A stretch of DNA of 47,521 nucleotides from the NCBI GenBank assembly GCA_002706095.1, contig PAJP01000004.1, forward strand, positions 1 to 47,521, read 5' to 3'. Both the position numbers and the translations under genes were made by a program. This document shows, one piece after another, positions 1 to 8,372 of this stretch (position 1 is its first letter; every line of letters begins with the position of its first letter). This DNA is from Methylophaga sp. (lineage in GTDB: Bacteria > Pseudomonadota > Gammaproteobacteria > Nitrosococcales > Methylophagaceae). A model generated the notes under the pieces. That model was not told where the DNA came from. It did not search any database and saw nothing but the letters and a program-made list of their open reading frames with translations.

Positions 1-101
1 GCAAAGCAAAAGCTATCCGTTTATCAACACTTGATGCTATTTGCACAGCTCTTAACTGTCAGCCTGGTGACTTGCTGGAATATCACCCTGAAGAAGAATA
101 G
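1..101 (+). CDS. C-terminal end of a Cro/C1-type (XRE) HTH regulator, 5' truncated by the window
   Basis: An open frame enters from the left edge and stops at the TAG ending at 101. The last 32 residues read KAKAIRLSTLDAICTALNCQ followed by PGDLLEYHPEEE. The pattern LSTLDAIC.ALNCQPGDLLEY is typical of the last helices of small XRE/YozG-like repressors, where the recognition region is followed by a TL..IC.AL.C.PGDL.EY segment. Only the tail is visible, so target and role cannot be inferred. A bidirectional terminator lies about 110 bases downstream. Confidence 0.7.
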   Translation, partial: KAKAIRLSTLDAICTALNCQPGDLLEYHPEEE

Positions 102-200
102 CTGGGGTCATAAAGTGATGTCGTCAGTCTACTTTATATTTCTATTTGTAGGGACATTCTATGACTTGAGCATCATAGCCGTATAACCTCGTTCTCGATC

Positions 201-238
201 ATAAAAAAAGGCAAGTCCGTAAGGATTTGCCCTTTTTT
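201..238. terminator. Bidirectional intrinsic terminator
   Basis: A 9-bp stem (210-218 with 223-231, one G-T pair) and a GTAA loop are followed by six T on the plus strand (233-238). The stem is preceded by seven A (203-209), which become T on the minus strand. It separates the XRE tail (+) from the DUF3144 gene (-), which are convergent. Confidence 0.85.
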
Positions 239-267
239 ATGGAAGTTTATAAACCGTTTGTGGTGAA

Positions 268-555
268 TTACTTCTGTGTATAGTTATCAAACCGAGCGAT
301 ATATTCTTCAAGGTTTTGATTGAGCATTTCGGCATAACGCTGAGTGAAGTATTCAATAGCCGCTTGTTTTTCGGCTTGCAGGTTTTCTGCGTTTTCAACA
401 GAACGGGCGACGCTGAAAGCATTAAAACGGGCGGCTGAAAAGAGAACGGCTGTATTAACGTCTTCTACAGAACTTTCAGCTGCTTGCTGATTGGCAATCG
501 CAACGAACTCATCGACACGTTCTTGAAATGTTTTGCTTGGTGAATTTTCACTCAT
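268..555 (-). CDS. DUF3144 family protein
   Basis: A 95-residue soluble protein, predicted mostly helical, starting MSENSPSKTFQERVDEFVAI. The segments VDEFVAIANQQ and AVLFSAARFNAFSVA match the pattern I know for DUF3144, a small cytoplasmic family of unknown function in proteobacteria. The ATG at 555 is preceded on the minus strand by a purine-rich stretch (GAGAAAAAGA) that can serve as ribosome binding site. It is a single-gene unit ending at the bidirectional terminator. No function can be assigned. Confidence 0.75.
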   Translation of the reverse strand: MSENSPSKTFQERVDEFVAIANQQAAESSVEDVNTAVLFSAARFNAFSVARSVENAENLQAEKQAAIEYFTQRYAEMLNQNLEEYIARFDNYTQK

Positions 556-745
556 TCTTTTTCTCTCATTGGTTTTATAGGTTTGAAATATTTAGCTAGT
601 AATAGGCTAATTAAGACGGATCACATCATAGCAGATAGAGAAGATGGTAAAACCGTAGCTATCTTGGGTTTTACCTAAGCCGTTAGGGGATTTTATGGGC
701 TATATTGACGCCATCACTTCAGTGTTAGTTTCGCTAACAATCGGT

Positions 746-1402
746 TTATTGTTTTGCTATAACTGATTTGACGATACTAAATCCTATGGCCCCCAAAATA
801 ACGCCTGTGACTTTATCTATATAAAAAGAGAGTCGGGTAAACCTATTTCTCATGGTCTGTTTGGATAATACATAAATGATGGCGACATCCCAAAAAAATA
901 CGACGAGTGTCATCCACACACCTAGCAGAACTTTGAAGCTGAGGCTCACTTCAGGTGTCAGTGCCACGGTAAATAAGCTCAAGTAAAACAATAAGTTTTT
1001 CGGATTTAAAATGCCGGACATAAAGCCGGTAAGACATTCTTTTGTGAAGCTGCTTGCTGCTATGCTTGTACCGGTTTCAGGTGTGACCGTCAGCTCTTTG
1101 TAGGCTGATTTAGGGGCTTTCATGGCATGAAAGGCTAAATAAAGCAGAAATAAACCGCCGATAATTTTTAATGTCATCATGACAGAAACGGATGCCGCTA
1201 AGATTGTCCCGACACCAATTAGACAGAGCCCAATATATACAGCGTTCGCCATCGCAATACCGAGCGCTACGCCGATGGCATTCTTACGATGACCTTTAAT
1301 AGCGCTTTTCACGACTAAAACAAAATCAGGGCCGGGACTTAATAAAGCAAGAAAATGAGCAAGAGCAACCGCGAAAAATATACTGAGTAATTCAAAATCC
1401 AT
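746..1402 (-). CDS. LysE/RhtB family amino-acid exporter
   Basis: A 218-residue inner-membrane protein with about six hydrophobic segments. The N-terminal signature HFLALLSPGPDFVLVVKSAI is the family hallmark (SPGPD), followed by the G.R.A.G.A.G...G segment (GHRKNAIGVALGIAMANAVY). The family exports amino acids or derivatives such as threonine and homoserine lactones by proton antiport; the substrate here is unknown. Length is usual for the family (about 205-220). The ATG at 1402 has an AAGAGAATATAA spacer upstream. It is followed by the methyltransferase gene on the same strand upstream (1474-2064), with 71 bases between, so co-transcription is possible. Confidence 0.9.
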   Translation of the reverse strand: MDFELLSIFFAVALAHFLALLSPGPDFVLVVKSAIKGHRKNAIGVALGIAMANAVYIGLCLIGVGTILAASVSVMMTLKIIGGLFLLYLAFHAMKAPKSAYKELTVTPETGTSIAASSFTKECLTGFMSGILNPKNLLFYLSLFTVALTPEVSLSFKVLLGVWMTLVVFFWDVAIIYVLSKQTMRNRFTRLSFYIDKVTGVILGAIGFSIVKSVIAKQ

Positions 1403-1473
1403 TTATATTCTCTTTAAGTCGTGCAAAAAATGGCTAGAGCGTATCGAATTTATATATAAAATTGTTATTTATA

Positions 1474-2064
1474 TCATAACTTTTTTACTGCAATTGCCTG
1501 AACCACAGAAGCCAAACCGGTATGATAAATCCCTTCTTTTACCTCTCTTTCCATTTCTAATAAGTGCTGAAAGCTTAAGTCAGGTAATTCATCTATCAGC
1601 GTCTGCTTGGTCTGCATCAACTCAGCAGATGAGCCACCACCTGTTTCGTAGTGAAGTTGAGCAGGTGTATAGGCTTCCAGTAAAAACACACCATTTGGCT
1701 TCAGCCCTGACATAACTTTTTGATGTAGCATTTTTCTGATGGCTGGTGGCAGCGGGCAGAATATTGAAATGATGCCATCCCATTGAGCTTCCCCAAGATG
1801 AAAGTCACTCAAGTCAGCATGAATGCATTCAATTAAGACCTGATTTTCTTCGGCCAGCCGTTTAGCTTTTTGCAAACCGACTTTGGATGAGTCCACGGCG
1901 GTAACGGAGTAACCCTGCTTGGCAAGGAATACGGCATTACGGCCTTCTCCTTCAGCGAGACTCAACACTCGCCCTTTGGGAATGGCCTGCATATGGTCTC
2001 TTAAAAAATCATTGGGCTTGATGCCATAAACATAATCATCGGTGTTGTATCGTTCATCCCACAT
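1474..2064 (-). CDS. Class I SAM-dependent methyltransferase (TehB-like)
   Basis: 196 residues with a Rossmann-type SAM-binding core. Motif I is VLSLAEGEGRNAVFLAKQGY (an LAEGEGRN variant typical of the TehB/thiopurine-like subgroup) and the acidic end of strand 2 is VTAVDSS. ADLSDF and GIISIFCPLP follow as motifs II and III. The substrate cannot be read from sequence; relatives act on tellurite or selenite or small electrophiles. The gene is divergent from a MerR regulator (2142-2552). Its promoter has the 19-bp spacer geometry used by MerR activators, so it is probably the MerR target, perhaps together with the LysE exporter downstream. Confidence 0.85.
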   Translation of the reverse strand: MWDERYNTDDYVYGIKPNDFLRDHMQAIPKGRVLSLAEGEGRNAVFLAKQGYSVTAVDSSKVGLQKAKRLAEENQVLIECIHADLSDFHLGEAQWDGIISIFCPLPPAIRKMLHQKVMSGLKPNGVFLLEAYTPAQLHYETGGGSSAELMQTKQTLIDELPDLSFQHLLEMEREVKEGIYHTGLASVVQAIAVKKL

Positions 2065-2101
2065 CTTTATTTCTCCATCTGTTGCTTTGAATATGAAAGT
2101 G

Positions 2102-2132
2102 ATGGTATTACTTCAAGTCAACTTGAAGTCAA
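2102..2132 (-). promoter_or_regulatory. MerR/SoxR-type promoter with 19-bp spacer and dyad operator
   Basis: On the minus strand a -35 TTGACT (2127-2132) and a -10 TACCAT (2102-2107) are separated by exactly 19 bases. The spacer holds the perfect dyad CTTCAA GTTGA-centred arms (ACTTCAAG at 2110-2117 and CTTGAAGT at 2122-2129). An over-long spacer with a central dyad is the hallmark of promoters activated by DNA distortion by MerR-family proteins, and this one closely resembles the soxS promoter. It points toward the methyltransferase gene; the merR-like gene starts 10 bases beyond. Confidence 0.8.
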
Positions 2133-2141
2133 GGCTAAAAT

Positions 2142-2552
2142 ATGAAAATAGGTGAGGTATCCAAAAAGACGAATCTGCCCACTTCGACCATACGTTATTA
2201 TGAAGAAAAAGGGCTGATTCAATCCTCCGGACGAAATGGCCTAACCAGAACATTTTCACCGGACATCCTGGAGCGGTTGGCATTAATCACATTAGGCCGA
2301 AATGCTGGATTATCTTTAGATGAAATTCGTTCAATGCTGCTACCTGATACGGTCGATATTAATAGAGAGTTGTTGCTAACAAGGGCAAGTGAATTGGACG
2401 AAAAAATTAAACAGATGACGGCGATGAGAGATGGTCTACGTCATGCTGCTGCCTGCAAAGCACCGAGTCATTTGGAGTGTGGTACTTTTCGTCGTTTATT
2501 AAATATCGCCACTAAGCGATGGGGCAGGCCGACGGCACTTGAACGAGATTAA
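2142..2552 (+). CDS. MerR family transcriptional regulator
   Basis: 136 residues. The N-terminal winged helix is canonical: MKIGEVSKKTNLPTSTIRYY, then EEKGLI (residues 1-26). Next comes the second helical part with LERLALITLGRNAGLSLDEIR, and then a coiled dimerisation helix (about 85-110). The C-terminus holds two cysteines in C.APSHLEC (about residues 105-113). They could bind metal or sense redox state, although this pattern is common in a MerR subgroup of unknown ligand. It is divergent from the methyltransferase gene and shares the dyad promoter, so it likely controls that gene and itself. Confidence in family is high; the effector is unknown. Confidence 0.92.
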   Translation: MKIGEVSKKTNLPTSTIRYYEEKGLIQSSGRNGLTRTFSPDILERLALITLGRNAGLSLDEIRSMLLPDTVDINRELLLTRASELDEKIKQMTAMRDGLRHAAACKAPSHLECGTFRRLLNIATKRWGRPTALERD

Positions 2553-2562
2553 GTCAGCAGGT

Positions 2563-3048
2563 ATGAATAAGAAAGACTTGTTGAAAATAGATATACAAAA
2601 CTATTCTGAGCAATGGGCGAAGGAAATTGCTGATCTGTTTTATCAATCAGTGCATGCTATTGATTCATCTGTTTATACAGTTGAGCAAAAAGCAGCTTGG
2701 GCGCCGACGCCCATTGATTATGCCTTTTGGTCAGCACGATTAGAGGCAAAAAAGCCGTTAGTCGCTATCGTTAATAATCAAGTGGCTGGCTTTATTGAGC
2801 TTGATACTGATGGTCATATTGATTGTACGTATACGCATCCTGACTTTCAGAGAATGGGCGTGGCGTCGAAGTTATATGAGCACTTGCTTGCAGAAGCAAT
2901 AAGGCGAAATATGAAGCGTCTCTACGTTGAAGCATCCATTACCGCTAAGCCATTTTTTGAGCATCGCGGTTTTGCTGTTTTCAGAAAGAATGTTGTTCAG
3001 CGACATGGTGTGTCATTAGTGAACTTCTCCATGGAAAAGTCTTTATAG
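2563..3048 (+). CDS. GNAT family N-acetyltransferase (YafP-like)
   Basis: About 161 residues from the ATG at 2563. A TTG at 2539 in the same frame would add eight residues and overlap the MerR gene by 14 bases. The GNAT core is clear: VAIVNNQVAGFIELDTDGHI (strand pair), then DCTYTHPDFQRMGVASKLYE, where Q/RxxGxA/G (QRMGVA) is the acetyl-CoA pyrophosphate loop. The C-terminal EASITAKPFFEHRGF follows. It resembles YafP-type acetyltransferases, which act on small toxic molecules, but the substrate is not visible. It lies directly downstream of the MerR gene and may be co-transcribed. Confidence 0.88.
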   Translation: MNKKDLLKIDIQNYSEQWAKEIADLFYQSVHAIDSSVYTVEQKAAWAPTPIDYAFWSARLEAKKPLVAIVNNQVAGFIELDTDGHIDCTYTHPDFQRMGVASKLYEHLLAEAIRRNMKRLYVEASITAKPFFEHRGFAVFRKNVVQRHGVSLVNFSMEKSL

Positions 3049-3158
3049 TCTGGTAAGTGCAGTCATTAGTTAAATGATTAAAATGTAACGGTTTGGTCTG
3101 ATCATGGAATCATGATGCCTAAAGATCACTTTATAAAATCACTGAAAGGGAGCATCTG

Positions 3159-3491
3159 TTGCCCGAACTAAAAATAGTAGGCTTGTTTCTTGTGACGGCC
3201 TTGGCAGAAATTATTGGCTGCTATCTGCCGTATCTCTGGCTGCGTGAGGGGAAATCCATTTGGCTGCTGGTGCCTGCTGCACTCAGCCTGTCATTGTTTG
3301 CCTGGCTGTTGTCTTTGCATCCAACGGCAGCTGGTCGCGTCTATGCCGCTTATGGTGGGGTATATATTTTCATGGCTATTTTATGGTTATGGGCTGTAGA
3401 TGGTATTCGTCCTACAGTATGGGATATGGTTGGCTCTGGTGTCGCATTGCTGGGAATGGCCATCATTATGTTCGCACCACGAGGATCCTAA
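3159..3491 (+). CDS. YnfA/UPF0060 family small membrane protein
   Basis: 110 residues with four hydrophobic helices and a TTG start at 3159 preceded by AAGGGAG (3146-3152). The sequence motifs [20 protein letters not shown] and [20 protein letters not shown] are diagnostic for the YnfA family. The family is related to the drug/metabolite (SMR-like) superfamily and lies in the inner membrane. Transport of small molecules is suggested for the family but not shown here. It appears to be a monocistronic unit. Confidence 0.93.
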   Translation: MPELKIVGLFLVTALAEIIGCYLPYLWLREGKSIWLLVPAALSLSLFAWLLSLHPTAAGRVYAAYGGVYIFMAILWLWAVDGIRPTVWDMVGSGVALLGMAIIMFAPRGS

Positions 3492-3663
3492 AGACGGAGT
3501 TTTAACTCGCTGGCTTGGCGCCTGCCTGTGTTAACGTTATTTGGCTTTATTAATCAGCAAATCAAGCATTAAAAATTCCCAAGCTAGAATCTTTGCTAGT
3601 GATTTTGTTCAAGTAAAAATATGAAGTTGAGTATCAATAACTATGACAAGTTATGCCATAAGC

Positions 3664-4029
3664 TCAAATATTCTGAGCGATACGCCATAACACACCACTC
3701 GGATCATAGAGAACAAAATCGAGCATACCCCAGGGTTGTTCAGTGACAGCCGATATTTCAACCTTATACTTGTCTGCTATCCCTGATTCGGTAATGTGTT
3801 GATGCCAAGACTGCACGTCTTCCACAAGCAGATGCATCATGAAATTTTCAGCCAGTGTCTGGTCATAAAAATTCTGAAGCAGAAAACTACAGTTGCCGTG
3901 ATAGAAGTAGGCAACACCTGTGGTATCAGATGCCTGCGTGAAGCCAAGGTCAGTATAGAAGGCTTTAGAAAGCTCATAGTCTTTTGCTGGAATAAATGCT
4001 TTGATTTCAACGGTGTTCATATTTGCCAT
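3664..4029 (-). CDS. VOC (glyoxalase/bleomycin-resistance/dioxygenase) family protein
   Basis: About 121 residues from the ATG at 4029, chosen because TAAGGAGTGG stands 7 bases upstream. An upstream in-frame ATG at 4104 would overlap the next gene and has no ribosome binding site. The paired beta-alpha-beta-beta-beta modules are seen: IPAKDYELSKAFYTDLGFTQ (first module), FMMHLLVEDVQSWHQHI and QPWGMLDFVLYDPSGVLWRI (second module, ending in the usual D.DG/PSG..W.I). Such proteins bind divalent metals or sequester antibiotics; a specific substrate is not evident. Confidence 0.85.
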   Translation of the reverse strand: MANMNTVEIKAFIPAKDYELSKAFYTDLGFTQASDTTGVAYFYHGNCSFLLQNFYDQTLAENFMMHLLVEDVQSWHQHITESGIADKYKVEISAVTEQPWGMLDFVLYDPSGVLWRIAQNI

Positions 4030-4064
4030 GGCTAGCCACTCCTTATCACTAATGCTGCGAAGGC

Positions 4065-4268
4065 TTATCGTTTTGATAATTTGATAGCGATACCGATGAT
4101 ACACATCACAAGCCAGACGATATAGCTAGGTAGCCAAGATGCATTCCAAGCTTCAGAAAAGACCATGGCTGCTGGTTGATTGAGATAAAAGTTGGCTAAA
4201 AGGTTGAGTAATAAAACAATCATTAGACCGATAAGGCCGACCATTAAGAGCACGTTTTTCCGTTTCAT
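4065..4268 (-). CDS. Small two-helix membrane protein, unknown function
   Basis: 67 residues from the ATG at 4268, preceded by AAGGA; an ATG at 4277 is also in frame but sits on the Shine-Dalgarno. It has two hydrophobic segments, NVLLMVGLIGLMIVLLLNLL and YIVWLVMCIIGIAIKL, with a short loop between, and a basic C-terminus (KLSKR). I do not recognise a family. It lies between the VOC gene and a methyltransferase gene on the same strand with short gaps, suggesting one transcript 5372 to 3664. Confidence 0.6.
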   Translation of the reverse strand: MKRKNVLLMVGLIGLMIVLLLNLLANFYLNQPAAMVFSEAWNASWLPSYIVWLVMCIIGIAIKLSKR

Positions 4269-4290
4269 CACTTTCATCCTTGTAGATAGT

Positions 4291-4920
4291 TTATTCGTTT
4301 ATCGAACGGACTTTTTGTGCGATAAGAAATGTGTGCAATTCCGGATATTGATCATATTCCAAGTGCATACATACACACCCAAGCTTCATTAATAATGCCA
4401 AAAAGCCATTTGTGCCTAAACTGGAGTAATACACTTCTTGTCCCATGAAATCATCTGTGTGTTCGCCCGGTTTAGTTGCGCCACCAAATGAAAAAATCAA
4501 TATGCCGCCCTTGTTCAGGCTGTTAACCAGCTTAGTTAATACAGGCTTTTGCTGCTCCAGTGGAATATGCCAAATGCTATCCCAAGCGGTAATAAAATCG
4601 TAGCGGTTCTCAATTTCCCATTCGCAGATATCTTGCTGGTGAAATGTCACGTCAGGGTGACGCTGCTTGGCAAGCTCGACCATTTTGCTGGAAATATCGA
4701 CACCTTCAACGTGAAACCCTTCAGCTTGAAGCAGATCGATAAATCGTCCTGTGCACCCACAGCCGACATCCAATGCTTTGTATTTGTTTTCAACAAAGCT
4801 GATGGCACGTTTATGTGCCTCGATGCCATTATTTCTATCAAACTCTTCACGTTCCCAAAGATGGATAATCATGTTGTAGGCTTTGCCGATATCGTCTGGA
4901 TTCATATGAGAGTGAGTCAC
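4291..4920 (-). CDS. Class I SAM-dependent methyltransferase
   Basis: 209 residues. Motif I is ALDVGCGCTGRFIDLLQAEG, followed by VEGVDISSKMVELAKQRHPD, DICEWE, and FITAWDSIWHIPLEQQ, all typical of the methyltransferase type 11/25 fold. The GTG start at 4920 overlaps the TGA of the upstream gene (GTGA, 4 bases), indicating translational coupling. An ATG at 4905 is an alternative. Substrate unknown; the late GGILIFSFGGATKPGEH segment is common in small-molecule methyltransferases. Confidence 0.85.
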   Translation of the reverse strand: MTHSHMNPDDIGKAYNMIIHLWEREEFDRNNGIEAHKRAISFVENKYKALDVGCGCTGRFIDLLQAEGFHVEGVDISSKMVELAKQRHPDVTFHQQDICEWEIENRYDFITAWDSIWHIPLEQQKPVLTKLVNSLNKGGILIFSFGGATKPGEHTDDFMGQEVYYSSLGTNGFLALLMKLGCVCMHLEYDQYPELHTFLIAQKVRSINE

Positions 4921-5372
4921 AATTTATTAGCTTTTGAGTATTCCTCAATAAACTCATCAATGAGGAATTCAACGCTCTCATACAATTCATCCATATCGGC
5001 GATATCTTTGGCGTATCGTCCCCAGACAAAACCGTCTTTTTTATAGCATTCGCCATTCACGCGATAGGACATGGTTCTGCTGAAGTCGAGATAAAGCAGA
5101 TATTCTCCCGCGTGCTCCTCAACACGTAAAAACAGTTGAGCATCATCACGTGGATTTTGCTGGATATTAGCCGCGTATAACTGACCATCGATGATGGCTT
5201 CCAGCTCACTCTCATCAACGTCGTCAGGTTCGACTGTATACACCACATAAAGATGATCTGGCTTAGTCATTTCAAGGCCTGTGCCAGTGTTAGCCATGGC
5301 GGAAGAGGCTTGTAAAACAAGACAGACTAAGAATGAAAAAGGCAAGAAGCGTTGGAGTGTTGGGTTCGTCAT
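4917..5372 (-). CDS. Secreted or periplasmic protein of unknown function
   Basis: About 151 residues from the ATG at 5372; a TTG at 5390 is also in frame. The N-terminus is a signal peptide (hydrophobic LPFSFLVCLVLQASSAMA with an AMA cleavage site). The mature part is acidic and contains DPDD-like stretches, two tyrosine-rich strands (YLLYLDFSRTMSYRV) and one cysteine. The C-terminal helix is ELYESVEFLIDEFIEEYSKA. No family recognised. It overlaps the methyltransferase gene by 4 bases, so the two are co-expressed. Confidence 0.7.
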   Translation of the reverse strand: MTNPTLQRFLPFSFLVCLVLQASSAMANTGTGLEMTKPDHLYVVYTVEPDDVDESELEAIIDGQLYAANIQQNPRDDAQLFLRVEEHAGEYLLYLDFSRTMSYRVNGECYKKDGFVWGRYAKDIADMDELYESVEFLIDEFIEEYSKANKL

Positions 5373-5568
5373 TTTAGCGCTCAATATCAATTGATGGTAT
5401 TGGATTCATTGCTGAGTTTGATGATAACAGAGCGTGCCACACTTGCGAATTTAAGCAGCTGCTTTTTGTATAACGTTATCAATTATTCTGAATCATCCAT
5501 CTGTCCTGTTACGGTTTTATATATCCAGATAAGCTATCGGCTATCTGTAAAAGTCGAGTGGTTTTTTT

Positions 5569-7842
5569 ATGAATACTGTGTGGATGTCAGCATTAAGAAT
5601 ATCCATCATTTATGTGATTATTGGTGGTATATGGATAATCACATCTGACCAAGCTCTGTCATATTTTTTTGCTGATAAACAAAGCGTTGTTGAACTGCAA
5701 ACTATTAAGGGCTGGTTTTTTATTATTGCAACGGGCTTCATTCTTTTCTGGCTGGTTTATCGTCAGCTAAGCAATATGAATGAGGCCGAAGAACGTCTTC
5801 GCTATGCGCTGAATGCTTCTGGTGATGGGGTTTGGGACTGGGATGTACCCTCAAGTAAGGTTTGGTACTCCAAGCAGCTGCAGACGATGCTTGGCTATGA
5901 AAATGGCGAGTTTAGTAACAGCCTTGATGAATGGTCGAGTCGTGTTCATCCGGATGACATAGAATCCGTGATGAATGAGTTGCAACTACACCTTGATGGA
6001 AAAACAGATAGTTATATTAACGAACATCGCATACGTTGCAAAAATGGTCGATACAAATGGGTTCAAGATAGTGGACGAGTGATTACACGTGATGAAAATG
6101 GTCATCCAGTTCGCGTCGTCGGCACACATTCCGATATCACAACCCGTAAAGAAGCCGATGAAAAGCTCAAGCTTGCTAACACCGTCTTTACCCATGCTTA
6201 TGAAGGGATTCTCGTCACAGATGCTGATAGTAAGATTATCGAAGTCAATGAGGCTTTTAGTAGAATTACTGGATACAGCAGAGAGGATGTCATCGGACAA
6301 AGTCCAAAAATCCTGCAGTCTGGTAATCATTCTCCAGAGTTTTATGAAGAAATGTGGCATTTGATAAGGACCGAAGGTTATTGGTCAGGTGAATTATCAA
6401 ACAGACACAAAAACGGACAGCTATTTGTAGAAATGCTGACGATTAGTGAAATTCGTGATGAAGAGGGTAACGCTGCTAACTATGTGGCTTTGTTTTCAGA
6501 CATCACGCATATCCGAGCTCAGCAGATGGCCCTTGAGCGATTGGCTAGCTATGACCCATTAACATCGTTGCCCAACCGTATCTTACTGGCTGACCGTTTA
6601 AAGCAATCGATGGCACGCTGCCAACGCCATCAACAATTACTGGCAGTGGCATTTATTGATTTAGATGGATTCAAGCAAGTCAATGATAGGTATGGCCATG
6701 AAGTCGGCGATAAACTTCTGGTGACCATTTCTAATCGTATGAAGCAGGCATTACGAGAGGGCGATACTCTCGCAAGAATTGGTGGGGATGAATTTATTGC
6801 CGTTCTGACTGAACTGAATGTATTTGATGATTGTGAGTCGGTTATTGAGCGTTTACTAGTGGCATCTTCAGAGTCGATATCTATTGATGATAAAACGTTT
6901 TCAGTCTCAGCCAGTATCGGGGTCACGTTATTTCCAGAAGACAGTGTTGATGCCGACATTCTCATGCGTCACGCTGACCATGCCATGTATACAGCTAAGC
7001 AGTTGGGTAAAAATCGCTATCACCTATTTGATGTGAATCAGGATGATGCCATCAGGTCACATAGAAAACAGTTGTTGCATATCGAACGAGCTTTGGAAAA
7101 CGATGAATTTGTCATGCACTACCAACCCATCGTCAATATGCGAACGGGCTCGGTAGTTGGTTTAGAGGGGCTACTTCGCTGGCAGTCACCTGAGGAAGGC
7201 TTGTTACCACCAGGTGCGTTTTTGCCCTACATAGAAAACAATCCCATCAGTGTTAATTTGGGTGAATGGGTTATCCATGCCGTCTTGAAACAAATCAGCC
7301 TGTGGCAAGCAGCACAGGTCACTATGCCAGATATGATCAGTATTAACATTTCAGCTTTACAGATTGAGCAGGCTAATTTTGCTGATAGATTAGCCTCTCT
7401 GCTAAATGCTCATCCTGAGGTAGACCCACATAAAATTGAATTAGAAATTTTAGAAACCAGTGCCTTAGAAGACATCGAAAATGTCTCCAATACAATGAGT
7501 GCCTGTGCCCAGCTTGGTGTGAAATTCGCAATTGATGACTTTGGTACAGGCTATTCATCACTCACTTATCTCAAGCATTTACCGGCTGAGATAATCAAAA
7601 TCGATCAGAGCTTTGTTCGTGATATGTTGGTAGATGAGGATGATCTGGCTATTGTGAAAGGGGTGATCGGCTTGGCTAATGCCTTCCAACGAGGGGTCAT
7701 AGCCGAAGGCGTGGAATCTGCCGAACATGGAAAAGCCCTATTAAAACTTGGTTGTGAGCAAGCTCAAGGGTTTGGTATTGCGAAACCGATGCCAGCAGAG
7801 CGCGTACCCGAGTGGATAGAAGAATGGAAACCTCAGTGGTGA
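5569..7842 (+). CDS. Membrane PAS-PAS-GGDEF-EAL cyclic-di-GMP protein
   Basis: 757 residues. Two N-terminal transmembrane helices (about 5-28 and 46-64) bracket a short periplasmic loop. A first PAS with PAC (about 72-195), a second PAS (about 200-320), GGDEF (about 330-490) and EAL (about 505-750) follow. The active-site GGDEF motif is at 405-409 and is intact. The product-inhibition I-site RxxD (REGD) stands five residues upstream at 396-399. The EAL domain keeps E533 (EGL), the DDFGTGYSS loop (D656, D657) and AEGVES, so both synthesis and hydrolysis look possible. It makes or degrades c-di-GMP in response to a ligand or redox signal sensed by PAS. It is single-gene and followed by a terminator. 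Confidence 0.95.
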   Translation: MNTVWMSALRISIIYVIIGGIWIITSDQALSYFFADKQSVVELQTIKGWFFIIATGFILFWLVYRQLSNMNEAEERLRYALNASGDGVWDWDVPSSKVWYSKQLQTMLGYENGEFSNSLDEWSSRVHPDDIESVMNELQLHLDGKTDSYINEHRIRCKNGRYKWVQDSGRVITRDENGHPVRVVGTHSDITTRKEADEKLKLANTVFTHAYEGILVTDADSKIIEVNEAFSRITGYSREDVIGQSPKILQSGNHSPEFYEEMWHLIRTEGYWSGELSNRHKNGQLFVEMLTISEIRDEEGNAANYVALFSDITHIRAQQMALERLASYDPLTSLPNRILLADRLKQSMARCQRHQQLLAVAFIDLDGFKQVNDRYGHEVGDKLLVTISNRMKQALREGDTLARIGGDEFIAVLTELNVFDDCESVIERLLVASSESISIDDKTFSVSASIGVTLFPEDSVDADILMRHADHAMYTAKQLGKNRYHLFDVNQDDAIRSHRKQLLHIERALENDEFVMHYQPIVNMRTGSVVGLEGLLRWQSPEEGLLPPGAFLPYIENNPISVNLGEWVIHAVLKQISLWQAAQVTMPDMISINISALQIEQANFADRLASLLNAHPEVDPHKIELEILETSALEDIENVSNTMSACAQLGVKFAIDDFGTGYSSLTYLKHLPAEIIKIDQSFVRDMLVDEDDLAIVKGVIGLANAFQRGVIAEGVESAEHGKALLKLGCEQAQGFGIAKPMPAERVPEWIEEWKPQW

Positions 7843-7976
7843 GTAGCTAACGTTATTTAGGTACCTTGTGCTGACGACATCGCCAACTGTTTTTATTCAC
7901 TATGTAATAGTCTATTTCTAATTATTAAGGCTCTCGAACACTTAGTTTTCAATATCAATTTCAAGAAATTCAAACG

Positions 7977-8007
7977 AGCCGTATCACCATTTTCATACGG
8001 CTTTTTT
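7977..8007 (+). terminator. Intrinsic terminator after the GGDEF-EAL gene
   Basis: Stem AGCCGTAT (7977-7984) pairs with ATACGGCT (7995-8002) over a 10-base loop and is followed by T6 (8002-8007). Confidence 0.8.
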
Positions 8008-8132
8008 ATCTACTTATCGCGTAATCGTTCGTACTGCACATTATTTTGTCTATTCATTCATTTGCTTTAATTAGGAAATTAGCATGTTTTCTAGGCTTTA
8101 AAATTCAACTAATTCCATTCCTTGCTTTAAAT

Positions 8133-8149
8133 AGGTAAATGAAATACCT
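8133..8149. promoter_or_regulatory. Weak inverted repeat, possible NsrR-like site
   Basis: AGGTA (8133-8137) and TACCT (8145-8149) with a 7-base spacer, flanked by A/T tracts. The general layout recalls NsrR operators, but conservation is poor. It lies about 230 bases before norB. Speculative. Confidence 0.2.
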
Positions 8150-8276
8150 TATTAAAAAGGCGGGATTTGATAGCTGATGATATGTTTTTATAAAGTCGTT
8201 TTATTAAATAAAAACAATTCGTTAAAAGTTTTTATTCATTGGTCAATTTGCTGACTGACGCGCAGCTATCGATGTT

Positions 8277-8297
8277 GTTAATGACTCGTTCATTAAC
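8277..8297. promoter_or_regulatory. Perfect 8-bp inverted repeat upstream of norB
   Basis: GTTAATGA (8277-8284) and TCATTAAC (8290-8297) form a perfect dyad around CTCGT. It stands 76-96 bases before the norB start, a usual position for an operator. It does not match the FNR (TTGAT-N4-ATCAA) or NorR consensus I know. Confidence 0.45.
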
Positions 8298-8372
8298 GCT
8301 ATTCCGTCATTTACTCGGTATTCAATAAAGCCTTGCTCAGGGTATAGGCGCCATCTCACAAAGGAGTGACTG

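Larger units (their letters stand above)
7843..8372. other. 530-bp intergenic region upstream of norB
   Basis: No gene seen. It holds the terminator at 7977-8007 and two inverted repeats that could serve as operators (8133-8149 and 8277-8297). The norB Shine-Dalgarno AAAGGAG lies at about 8360-8366. No convincing sigma-54 -24/-12 element or FNR box was seen. Confidence 0.6.

Noticed and set aside
8133-8149. Firm NsrR operator before norB
   Set aside because: Only five paired bases per arm and poor agreement with the consensus; kept at low confidence only.
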